NCBI GenBank assembly: GCA_032100225.1
Contig: DAMDJY010000019.1
Coordinates: forward strand, 1 to 29,646
Length of the DNA stretch: 29,646 nt
DNA from: Mobilicoccus sp032100225
Lineage (GTDB): Bacteria; Actinomycetota; Actinomycetes; Actinomycetales; Dermatophilaceae
Direction: 5' to 3'
Shown here: positions 22,173 through 28,147 of the stretch, one piece after another
How positions within the stretch are numbered: position 1 is the stretch's first letter
Layout: each line of letters begins with the position of its first letter
Notes under the pieces: generated by a model
The model's input: only the letters and a program-made list of their open reading frames with translations
What the model was told of the DNA's origin: nothing
Database searches by the model: none
Made by a program: the position numbers and the translations under genes

Positions 22173-22706
22173 GTGGCTGTCAAGATCCGTCTCAAGCGCA
22201 TGGGCAAGATCCGTGCACCGTTCTACCGCGTCGTCGTCATGGACTCGCGCACCAAGCGCGACGGCCGTGCCATCGAGGAGATCGGCCTGTACCACCCCAC
22301 CCGTGAGCCCTCGGTCATCGAGATCGACTCCGAGCGTGCGCAGTACTGGCTGCGTGTCGGCGCCCAGCCGACCGAGCAGGTCGCGGCCCTCCTCAAGGTG
22401 ACCGGTGACTGGCAGACGTTCAAGGGCGAGCCCGGTGGCGAGGGCACCCTCAAGCCGCAGCCCGAGAAGCGCTCCAAGAAGGACCTGTACGAGGCCGCCA
22501 TGGCCGCTGCCGGCAAGGCCGACGAGGAGTACGAGAAGAACCCTCCTAAGAAGAAGGAGAAGGTTGCTCCCAAGGCCGACGAGGCTGCAGCCACCGAGAC
22601 GCCCGCTGAGGAGACCGTCTCCGAGCCCGCCGTCGAGGATGCACCCGCGCCGGAGGCCGCCGAGGCCGCCACCGACACGCCTGCCGACGAGTCCTCCGCT
22701 TCCTGA
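22173..22706 (+). CDS. rpsP: 30S ribosomal protein S16 with a long acidic tail
   Basis: The first 85 or so residues are a normal bS16: M-A-V-K-I-R-L-K-R-M-G, then P-F-Y-R-V-V-V-M-D-S-R, R-D-G-R-A-I-E-E-I-G-L-Y-H-P, and A-Q-Y-W-L-R-V-G-A-Q-P-T-E. bS16 binds 16S rRNA and is needed for 30S assembly. The remaining 90 residues are unusual for the protein in general. A Lys-rich stretch (N-P-P-K-K-K-E-K) is followed by an Ala/Glu/Pro/Thr-rich disordered tail, making 177 aa in all; extended S16 proteins are known in actinobacteria. Translation starts at GTG 22173 with GAGGAG about 10 nt upstream. khpA follows with a 2-nt gap, so the two are co-transcribed. Confidence 0.97.
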   Translation: MAVKIRLKRMGKIRAPFYRVVVMDSRTKRDGRAIEEIGLYHPTREPSVIEIDSERAQYWLRVGAQPTEQVAALLKVTGDWQTFKGEPGGEGTLKPQPEKRSKKDLYEAAMAAAGKADEEYEKNPPKKKEKVAPKADEAAATETPAEETVSEPAVEDAPAPEAAEAATDTPADESSAS

Positions 22707-22708
22707 TC

Positions 22709-22945
22709 ATGCTGGAAGAAGCGCTCGAGCACCTCGTCAAGGGCATCGTCGACCACGAGGACGGGGTCGAGATCCGTCACCGTGAGCTTCGCCGCGGTGA
22801 GCTGCTCGAGGTCCGGGTTCACCCCGACGACCTCGGCCGGGTCATCGGTCGCTCAGGCCGCACCGCCAGTGCACTGCGTACCGTCGTCGGTGCGCTCGCC
22901 GGAGGCCGTCAGGTCCGGATCGACATCGTCGACCTCGACCGCTGA
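22709..22945 (+). CDS. khpA: KH-domain RNA-binding protein KhpA
   Basis: A 78-aa single type II KH domain protein (UPF0109). The RNA-binding G-x-x-G loop is G-R-S-G at 47-50, within D-L-G-R-V-I-G-R-S-G-R-T. The preceding strand E-L-L-E-V-R-V-H-P and the following helix A-S-A-L-R-T-V-V are typical. KhpA partners with KhpB/EloR in Gram-positives and affects RNA turnover and cell elongation. Here it sits in the usual place after rpsP, its ATG 2 nt from the rpsP stop, so translation is coupled. A long hairpin terminator follows the stop at 22945. Confidence 0.95.
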   Translation: MLEEALEHLVKGIVDHEDGVEIRHRELRRGELLEVRVHPDDLGRVIGRSGRTASALRTVVGALAGGRQVRIDIVDLDR

Positions 22946-22957
22946 ATTTCGATTGCA

Positions 22958-23000
22958 CACGTCGGGCGTCATCCTCTCCGTGAGGGTGGCGCCCGTCGTG
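22958..23000 (+). terminator. Long hairpin terminator after khpA
   Basis: A 10-bp outer stem with one U-U mismatch (22958-22968 with 22990-23000) encloses an inner CAUCCUC/GAGGGUG stem with one G-U pair. It separates rpsP-khpA from rimM-trmD. Confidence 0.7.
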
Positions 23001-23005
23001 GCGTC

Positions 23006-23011
23006 TAGGCT
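23006..23011 (+). promoter_or_regulatory. -10 hexamer TAGGCT of rimM-trmD
   Basis: TAGGCT directly follows the khpA terminator and precedes the rimM ATG by 35 nt, leaving a leader of about 29 nt with a TTGGAGC ribosome-binding site. Confidence 0.5.
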
Positions 23012-23046
23012 GACCATCCCGTCCCCGCACATCGTTTGGAGCAGTC

Positions 23047-23556
23047 ATGAGTGCCGTCGTCGCCCGCATCGGCAAGCCGCACGGTCTGCGCGGTGAGGTC
23101 ACGGTGCAGGTGCACACCGACGACCCCGAAGAGCGGTTCGTTCCGGGCGTCGAGTTCGAGACCGAACCCGACCGCGGTGTGCTCACGTTGACGACGACGC
23201 GCGTGCATCAGGGCGTCTGGCTGCTGGGGTTCGAGGAGGTGCACGACCGCACGGGCGCCGAGGCCGTGCGCGGCACGCGACTTCTCCTGGAGGAGCCCGA
23301 GGACGAGGACGACGCCTGGTACGAGGAAGACCTCGTCGGCGTCGAGGTGCGTGACACGACCGGCGCGCGCGTCGGGGAGATCGTGTCGTTGCAGATCCGC
23401 CCGGTCCAGGACCTGCTCGAGGTGCGCCTGGACGACGGCCGCACGGGGCTCGTCCCGTTCGTCGAGGCCATCGTGCCCGTCGTCGAGGTGACCGCGGCCG
23501 GCGAGGGACACGTCGTCATGGACGCCCCCGACGGCCTGTTCGACCTCGATGCGTGA
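23047..23556 (+). CDS. rimM: Ribosome maturation factor RimM
   Basis: A 169-aa RimM. The N-terminal beta-barrel starts V-V-A-R-I-G-K-P-H-G-L-R-G-E-V (4-18), the conserved family opening. The C-terminal PRC-barrel includes Y-E-E-D-L-V-G-V-E-V, then G-A-R-V-G-E-I-V, and L-V-P-F-V-E-A-I-V-P-V-V-E-V, ending in D-G-L-F-D. RimM binds S19 and helps mature the 3' domain (head) of 16S rRNA. GGAGC lies about 7 nt before the ATG. trmD follows after 19 nt (with possible earlier starts overlapping rimM), the standard rimM-trmD pairing. Confidence 0.96.
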   Translation: MSAVVARIGKPHGLRGEVTVQVHTDDPEERFVPGVEFETEPDRGVLTLTTTRVHQGVWLLGFEEVHDRTGAEAVRGTRLLLEEPEDEDDAWYEEDLVGVEVRDTTGARVGEIVSLQIRPVQDLLEVRLDDGRTGLVPFVEAIVPVVEVTAAGEGHVVMDAPDGLFDLDA

Positions 23557-23575
23557 GGGCGGGGTGAGTACGGCG

Positions 23576-24841
23576 ATGCGCCTGGACGTCCTGACGATCT
23601 TTCCCGAGTACCTGACCCCGCTGGATCTCTCCCTCATCGGTAAGGCGCGACGCGACGGTCTGCTCGACCTGAGCGTGCGTGACCTGCGGGATTTCACCCA
23701 CGATCGGCACCGCACCGTCGACGACACCCCGTACGGCGGCGGCGCCGGCATGGTGATGAAGCCCGAGCCGTGGGCCGAGGCGCTCGATGCCGTCGTCACC
23801 GAGGCGCGCGCGGCGGGAGCCACACCCCGGCTCATCGTGCCCGGCCCGGGTGGCGCCCCGTTCACACAGGCCACCGCGCGGCGCCTGGCAGAGAACGAAG
23901 AGTGGCTCNNNNNNNNNNNNNNNNNNNNNNNNNNNNNNNNNNNNTGCGGACGCTACGAGGGGATCGACGAACGCGTCTACGAGCACGCGCGTGAGACCTT
24001 CGATGGTCGCGTCGAGATCGTGTCGCTCGGTGACTACGTGCTCAACGGGGGTGAGGTCGCCGTCCTCGCGATGGTCGAGGCGATCGCGCGCCTCATCCCG
24101 GGCGTCGTCGGCAACGCCGCATCCCTCGTGGAGGAGTCGCACGAGAACGGCCTGCTCGAATATCCCGTCTACACCAAGCCCGCGACATGGCGGGGGCGAG
24201 ACGTGCCTGCCGTGCTGCTCAGCGGAGACCACGGCCGTATCGACGCCTGGCGGCGTGAGCAGAGCATGGAACGCACCGCGGCTCGACGCCCTGACCTGCT
24301 GCGTCCTGCGGCACTCACGCGGGGTGGGGACTCGGACGCACCGTCGCTGTCGATCGTGCCGGCAGTGCCCGCCGACGCGGGGGAGCTGCACACGACGACC
24401 CGCGCCTGCTGGCTGCTCGAGGCCCAGCTCCATGGCGACCTCACGATCCCGCCGGTGGTCGAGTCGTTCGATGAGCTGCGTGCGACGCTTGCTCCCGACT
24501 CCGACTGGGTCACCTGGGTCGTGCGCGACCCGGACTCCGGCCGCCTGATCGGCTCGGTGCGCGGGGCCCTGCGGCAGGAAGACCGCGGCCCCGTGTGGGA
24601 GATCGGACGGCTCATGGTCGTGCCCGACCTCTCCGGCCGCGGCATCGGACGTGCTCTCCTGGAGTTCGTGCTCAATGCTGCGCCCGCCGAGGCGCGTCGC
24701 GCCCGGCTGATCGTCGGCGGCGCCAGCACGCGCAACCAGCGTCTCTACAAGAAAGCCGGGTTCAGAGTCGTCACCGGACTCGTGCCGGAGCTCGACCCGG
24801 GGCACGGAGCACTCGTCATGGAGCGCACGCTGCGCCGCTGA
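23576..24841 (+). CDS. trmD: tRNA (guanine37-N1)-methyltransferase TrmD fused to a GNAT acetyltransferase domain
   Basis: 421 aa including 12 unknown residues from a gap. Residues 1-245 are TrmD, which methylates G37 of tRNAs with SAM in a trefoil-knot fold. Motifs are M-R-L-D-V-L-T-I-F-P-E-Y-L, T-P-Y-G-G-G-A-G-M-V-M-K-P at 51-63, C-G-R-Y-E-G-I-D-E-R at 124-133, S-L-G-D-Y-V-L-N-G-G-E at 150-160 and V-L-L-S-G-D-H-G. The position of the bacterial catalytic aspartate (E-D-S-F in E. coli) reads E-E-S-H here. Residues 255-421 are a GNAT domain with the acetyl-CoA loop V-V-P-D-L-S-G-R-G-I-G-R-A at 348-360 and N-Q-R-L-Y-K-K-A-G-F at 387-396. There is no stop between the two parts. ATG 23576 starts the TrmD homology; GTG 23564 and ATG 23549 are alternatives. 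The target of the acetyltransferase is unknown. Confidence 0.92.
   Translation: MRLDVLTIFPEYLTPLDLSLIGKARRDGLLDLSVRDLRDFTHDRHRTVDDTPYGGGAGMVMKPEPWAEALDAVVTEARAAGATPRLIVPGPGGAPFTQATARRLAENEEWLXXXXXXXXXXXXCGRYEGIDERVYEHARETFDGRVEIVSLGDYVLNGGEVAVLAMVEAIARLIPGVVGNAASLVEESHENGLLEYPVYTKPATWRGRDVPAVLLSGDHGRIDAWRREQSMERTAARRPDLLRPAALTRGGDSDAPSLSIVPAVPADAGELHTTTRACWLLEAQLHGDLTIPPVVESFDELRATLAPDSDWVTWVVRDPDSGRLIGSVRGALRQEDRGPVWEIGRLMVVPDLSGRGIGRALLEFVLNAAPAEARRARLIVGGASTRNQRLYKKAGFRVVTGLVPELDPGHGALVMERTLRR
23909..23944. other. Sequence gap (36 N) within trmD
   Basis: 36 undetermined bases interrupt trmD between E-E-W-L and C-G-R-Y-E-G. The length is a multiple of three and both flanks stay in one frame. 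TrmD homologues usually have about three residues here, so the N count may not be the true size. Confidence 0.99.
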
Positions 24842-24875
24842 CCAGCCGGATTAACAGCCCCCGCGCTCTATCTGG

Positions 24876-24881
24876 CAAGAT
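24876..24881 (+). promoter_or_regulatory. Extended -10 promoter of rplS
   Basis: CAAGAT in the context TCTGGCAAGATTG shares TCTGGCA with the rpsP promoter. It predicts a leader of about 130 nt before the rplS ATG. The leader has a CCCCC/GGGGG hairpin (24908-24912 with 24918-24922). Confidence 0.45.
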
Positions 24882-25018
24882 TGACCTTCGCGTCGATATC
24901 CCGATGGCCCCCACCACGGGGGGATGTGCAGCCGAACAGGCGCATGCGGCCGGGAGACGCACCACGATCGAACCCATCCCGGGGTGGCCCGTGGCGCCGC
25001 CGAGAAAGTGAACGAGAC

Positions 25019-25360
25019 ATGCAGAAGCTCGACATGGTCGACAAGGCCAGCCTTCGCGACGACATCCCGGCCTTCCGCGCCGGTGACACCGTCAAGGTGC
25101 ACGTGCGAGTCATCGAAGGTACGCGCTCCCGCGTCCAGGTGTTCCAGGGCGTCGTCATCCGTCGCCACGGCGGCGGCATCGGCGAGACCTACACGGTCCG
25201 CAAGATCAGCTTCGGTGTCGGTGTCGAGCGCACCTTCCCGCTGCACACCCCGGTCGTCGAGAAGATCGAGGTCGTCACCCGCGGTGACGTGCGTCGCGCC
25301 AAGCTCTACTACCTGCGTAACCTGCGCGGTAAGGCCGCGAAGATCCGCGAGAAGCGCTGA
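25019..25360 (+). CDS. rplS: 50S ribosomal protein L19
   Basis: A 113-aa bL19 of standard length. Typical stretches are F-R-A-G-D-T-V-K-V-H-V-R, then R-V-Q-V-F-Q-G-V-V-I-R-R, then T-V-R-K-I-S-F-G-V-G-V-E-R-T-F-P-L-H-T-P, and the closing R-A-K-L-Y-Y-L-R-N-L-R-G-K-A-A-K-I. L19 lies at the subunit interface of the ribosome. The ATG at 25019 gives the family length; the upstream open frame is leader. The ribosome-binding site is weak (GAGAAAG). A very strong terminator follows 16 nt after the stop, so rplS is its own unit, as in many bacteria. Confidence 0.97.
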   Translation: MQKLDMVDKASLRDDIPAFRAGDTVKVHVRVIEGTRSRVQVFQGVVIRRHGGGIGETYTVRKISFGVGVERTFPLHTPVVEKIEVVTRGDVRRAKLYYLRNLRGKAAKIREKR

Positions 25361-25376
25361 TTCGACGGTACGCGCC

Positions 25377-25413
25377 GACCGCCCCGGTCCCGCATCTGCG
25401 GGCCGGGGCGGTC
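25377..25413 (+). terminator. Strong hairpin terminator after rplS
   Basis: An 11-bp GC-rich outer stem and a 6-bp inner stem are separated by one bulged T (25377-25394 with 25397-25413). It begins 16 nt after the rplS stop. Confidence 0.85.
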
Positions 25414-25511
25414 GTGTATCGGGCCCCGGCTCCGTGGAGCAGGACGGGTTCGCACCTCAGGTCGGCACGCCACGCGGTCGATGGGCGAGCAGAGACGTCG
25501 GTGCGAGGCGG

Positions 25512-25517
25512 TACGGT
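25512..25517 (+). promoter_or_regulatory. Possible -10 hexamer TACGGT of the lepB operon
   Basis: TACGGT lies 78 nt before the lepB ATG. A GTG 5 nt downstream opens an 11-codon frame ending at 25558, so the transcript could start with a leaderless mini-ORF. No -35 is clear. Confidence 0.35.
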
Positions 25518-25595
25518 GCCCTGTGGAGAGCAGGACCGGGTCGCCTCTGCGCCCCTGACCGGGGCCGAGAGCCCGACGCAGCAGACAGGACGAGA

Positions 25596-26423
25596 ATGAG
25601 CGGCACGGAGGACACCGGCGAGAGCGCACACGAGGCGCAGGAGGCCGGAGGCGCGACGAGCGTGACGCGCGAGGAGTCGCACAACTCCATCGCCCGCTCG
25701 CTGTTCGTCTTCGTCAAGGAGATCGTCATCGTCGTGGCGCTGGCCGTGGTGCTGTCGCTGATCGCCAAGACGTGGCTGGTCCAGACGTTCTGGATCCCGT
25801 CGGCCTCGATGATGAGCACCCTCATTCGCGACGACCGGGTGCTGGTCAGCAAGCTCACTCCCGGCCCGTTCGATCTGCAGCGGGGCGACATCGTCGTCTT
25901 CGCCGATCCGGGTGGGTGGCTCTCCGAGATCGACCCGCCGACACCGCCGCAGGGCGTTGGCGGGGCCATCAACAAGGCCCTGACCTGGGTCGGCCTGCTC
26001 CCCGAGGACGAGGGTAACCACCTCATCAAGCGCATCGTGGGAATGCCCGGCGACCACGTCACGTGCTGTACGCCCGATGGCAAGCTCACCGTCAACGACA
26101 AGCCGCTCAACGAGCCCTACCTGCACCCCGGGGATTCCACCGATCAGGTGCAGTTCGACGTCGCCGTGCCCGAAGGCCGCCTGTGGGTCATGGGCGATCA
26201 CCGTTCGGACTCCCGCGACTCGCGATTCCAGGTGGGTGACGGCGACATGGGCATGGTCGGATCGGTTCCCATCGACAACGTCGTCGGACGTGCCTTCGCG
26301 GTCGTGTGGCCGCTCAACCGCATGACGTGGCTGAGCCGCCCCGACGACACGTTCGCCGACGTGCCCCAGCCCGCCGCTGCCCCCGCGCAGGACTCCACGC
26401 CGGCGGCCACCGGTACCCCGTGA
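25596..26423 (+). CDS. lepB: Signal peptidase I
   Basis: A 275-aa type I signal peptidase that removes signal peptides from Sec and Tat substrates at the outer face of the membrane. The N-terminal 33 residues are acidic and cytoplasmic; one membrane helix spans about 36-58. The catalytic serine is Ser71 in I-P-S-A-S-M-M and the general base is Lys145 in L-I-K-R-I-V-G-M-P-G-D. The box D/E motifs R-G-D-I-V-V-F near 96 and W-V-M-G-D-H-R-S-D-S-R-D-S-R near the C-terminal third are intact. A Pro/Ala/Thr-rich tail follows. The ATG at 25596 is placed by homology, with AGGACGAG just upstream. The stop overlaps the rnhB start (GTGA), so the two are coupled. Confidence 0.96.
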   Translation: MSGTEDTGESAHEAQEAGGATSVTREESHNSIARSLFVFVKEIVIVVALAVVLSLIAKTWLVQTFWIPSASMMSTLIRDDRVLVSKLTPGPFDLQRGDIVVFADPGGWLSEIDPPTPPQGVGGAINKALTWVGLLPEDEGNHLIKRIVGMPGDHVTCCTPDGKLTVNDKPLNEPYLHPGDSTDQVQFDVAVPEGRLWVMGDHRSDSRDSRFQVGDGDMGMVGSVPIDNVVGRAFAVVWPLNRMTWLSRPDDTFADVPQPAAAPAQDSTPAATGTP

Positions 26424-27259
26424 GTCCCGCCAGTACTCGTTCACCTCGCCGACCGAGCCCTACTCGGGCGGGTGGTTCCACGCGAGTGAAAACGTCGACC
26501 TCGCCGACGCTTCGCCACGAACGCGGTCTGTTGCGTGAAGGATTCACCCTCGTGGCCGGGATGGACGAGGTCGGCCGTGGCGCACTCGCCGGCCCGGTCT
26601 CCGTCGGCGTCGTCGTGATCACGGCCCAGACGCGCAGCGCCCCCGCCGGGGTCAAGGATTCCAAGCTCGTCGCCCCCGCGTTGCGCGAAGTGTTGGCCCC
26701 ACGCGTGCGCCGCTGGGCCCACGCCCACGGGGTGGGCCACGCCGGACCCGACGAGATCGACGCCTTCGGCATCCTCGCGGCTCTGCGACTGGCCGGGCTC
26801 CGCGCGCTGGAGCAGTGCGGCGTCACGCCCGATCTGGTGCTGCTCGACGGCAACCACGACTGGCTCTCCCGCCCCCCGCGCCCGCCCGAGGACACGTTGA
26901 TCGAGTTGGAGCCGCGGCCCGAGCCGCACTGGCCCGACCTCGCGCTCCCGCCGGTGGCCACCCGGGTCAAGGCCGACATGACGTGTTCCAGCGTCGCGGG
27001 CGCCAGCATCCTGGCCAAGGTGGAACGCGACACACGGATGGTGGCACTCTCCGAACTGGCCCCCGAGTACGGTTGGGCCGTCAACAAGGGGTACGCCGCC
27101 CCCGACCACCGTGCGGCGTTGCTCGAGCACGGACCCTGTGAGCATCACCGCAGATCGTGGCGACTGCTGGGCGAGCCCCCGCAGCCACGAGTCGGGCAGG
27201 ATCGACCGGGACCAGGCGACCCAGGGCATGACGAGGCGCAGAAGGTGAGACTGACATGA
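26420..27259 (+). CDS. rnhB: Ribonuclease HII
   Basis: A 279-aa RNase HII, which cuts the RNA strand of RNA-DNA hybrids and removes misincorporated ribonucleotides. The four acidic catalytic residues are visible: Asp49 and Glu50 in G-M-D-E-V-G-R-G-A-L-A-G-P-V, Asp143 in V-L-L-D-G-N, and Asp186 in V-K-A-D-M-T-C-S-S-V-A-G-A-S-I-L-A-K-V. The last replaces the usual K-G-D with K-A-D. V-K-D-S-K at 78-82 is also conserved. The first 25 residues are an Arg/Pro/Ser-rich extension; GTG 26486 could be the true start, but GTG 26420 overlaps the lepB stop and is preferred for coupling. The C-terminal tail is polar. It overlaps the next gene by ATGA. Confidence 0.95.
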   Translation: MSPASTRSPRRPSPTRAGGSTRVKTSTSPTLRHERGLLREGFTLVAGMDEVGRGALAGPVSVGVVVITAQTRSAPAGVKDSKLVAPALREVLAPRVRRWAHAHGVGHAGPDEIDAFGILAALRLAGLRALEQCGVTPDLVLLDGNHDWLSRPPRPPEDTLIELEPRPEPHWPDLALPPVATRVKADMTCSSVAGASILAKVERDTRMVALSELAPEYGWAVNKGYAAPDHRAALLEHGPCEHHRRSWRLLGEPPQPRVGQDRPGPGDPGHDEAQKVRLT

Positions 27260-27573
27260 GTTCCGAGGACCTCGAGAAGTACGAGACCGAGATGGAGCTG
27301 CAGCTCTATCGCGAATACCGCGATGTCGTCGGGCTGTTCACCCACGTCGTCGAGACCGAGCGCCGGTTCTACCTGTGCAACGCCGTCGACGTGAAGGTCC
27401 GCAGCGACGGGGGCGAGGTGTACTTCGACGTCAGCATGTCCGATGCGTGGGTGTGGGATGTCTACCGCCCGGCCCGGTTCGTCAAGAACGTCCGCGTCGT
27501 CACGTTCAAGGACGTCAACATCGAAGAACTCGCCAAGAGCGATCTCGAGGTACCCGAAGGGGGCAAGTTCTAG
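27256..27573 (+). CDS. DUF2469 family protein
   Basis: A 105-aa protein of the actinobacterial DUF2469 family, which regularly follows rnhB. It begins M-S-S-E-D-L-E-K-Y-E-T-E-M-E-L-Q-L-Y-R-E-Y, then V-E-T-E-R-R-F-Y-L-C-N-A-V-D-V, then V-Y-F-D-V-S-M-S-D-A-W-V-W-D-V-Y-R and V-T-F-K-D-V-N-I-E-E-L. No function is known; strong sequence conservation across the phylum suggests a housekeeping role, perhaps with the lepB-rnhB unit. The ATG overlaps the rnhB stop by 4 nt. A terminator lies 55 nt after the stop. Confidence 0.95.
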   Translation: MSSEDLEKYETEMELQLYREYRDVVGLFTHVVETERRFYLCNAVDVKVRSDGGEVYFDVSMSDAWVWDVYRPARFVKNVRVVTFKDVNIEELAKSDLEVPEGGKF

Positions 27574-27627
27574 AGCCTCCACGCTCGACGACGCGCTCTC
27601 CGGAGCCGCCGTCCACAGGCCGTGATC

Positions 27628-27664
27628 GACGGGCCCGGACTCCTGACCAGGGAGTTCGGGCCCG
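27628..27664 (+). terminator. Hairpin terminator after the DUF2469 gene
   Basis: A stem of about 15 bp (nine perfect outer pairs 27628-27636 with 27656-27664, one G-U pair and five inner pairs) closes a 7-nt loop. It ends the lepB-rnhB-DUF2469 unit. Confidence 0.85.
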
Positions 27665-27787
27665 TCGCCGTTGCCCCGGATGGTGTTTGCTCCCAGCGCC
27701 TCGGCGTTTCGTCGCTTACCCACAGGGCCGCCCGCGGGGTCGGTCGGCCTCATATGCCGCGCCCAGGCTGGTCGTGGAGGTGACGGG

Positions 27788-28147
27788 ATGACTGATCGAC
27801 GAGCGCTCGGTGAGTACGGCGAACGGCTGGCGGCGCGCTACCTGACCGAGTCGGGGTGGGAGGTGCTGGACCGCAACTGGCGCTGCCCGGTGGGCGAGAT
27901 CGACCTGGTGGCGCGCGACGGCGACTGCCTCGTGGTCTGCGAGGTGAAGACGCGGCGGACGACGGGATTCGGCGGTCCGGTCGCGGCGGTGACACCCGTC
28001 AAGGCGGCTCGACTTCGCAGGCTGGCGGGCTGTTGGGTCGAGGCCCATCCCGACACGGGGACCGACGATCTGCGGATCGACGTCGTCGCCGTCCTGTGCC
28101 CGCCCGGGCGACCCGCCGAGGTCGAGCACCTGACGGCGGTGGCCTGA
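27788..28147 (+). CDS. yraN: YraN/UPF0102 family putative endonuclease
   Basis: A 119-aa protein of the UPF0102 family with a PD-(D/E)XK nuclease-like fold. The opening L-G-E-Y-G-E-R-L-A-A-R-Y-L holds the conserved glutamate. The core is V-G-E-I-D-L-V-A-R-D-G at 35-45 (Glu37, Asp39) and V-V-C-E-V-K-T-R at 49-56 (Glu52, Lys54). Substrate and role are unproven; the steady pairing with comM/yifB suggests DNA processing. GGAGGTGA lies 5-6 nt before the ATG. A CATATG at 27751 may be part of the promoter. The stop shares one base with the start of comM, so the two are coupled. Confidence 0.95.
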   Translation: MTDRRALGEYGERLAARYLTESGWEVLDRNWRCPVGEIDLVARDGDCLVVCEVKTRRTTGFGGPVAAVTPVKAARLRRLAGCWVEAHPDTGTDDLRIDVVAVLCPPGRPAEVEHLTAVA

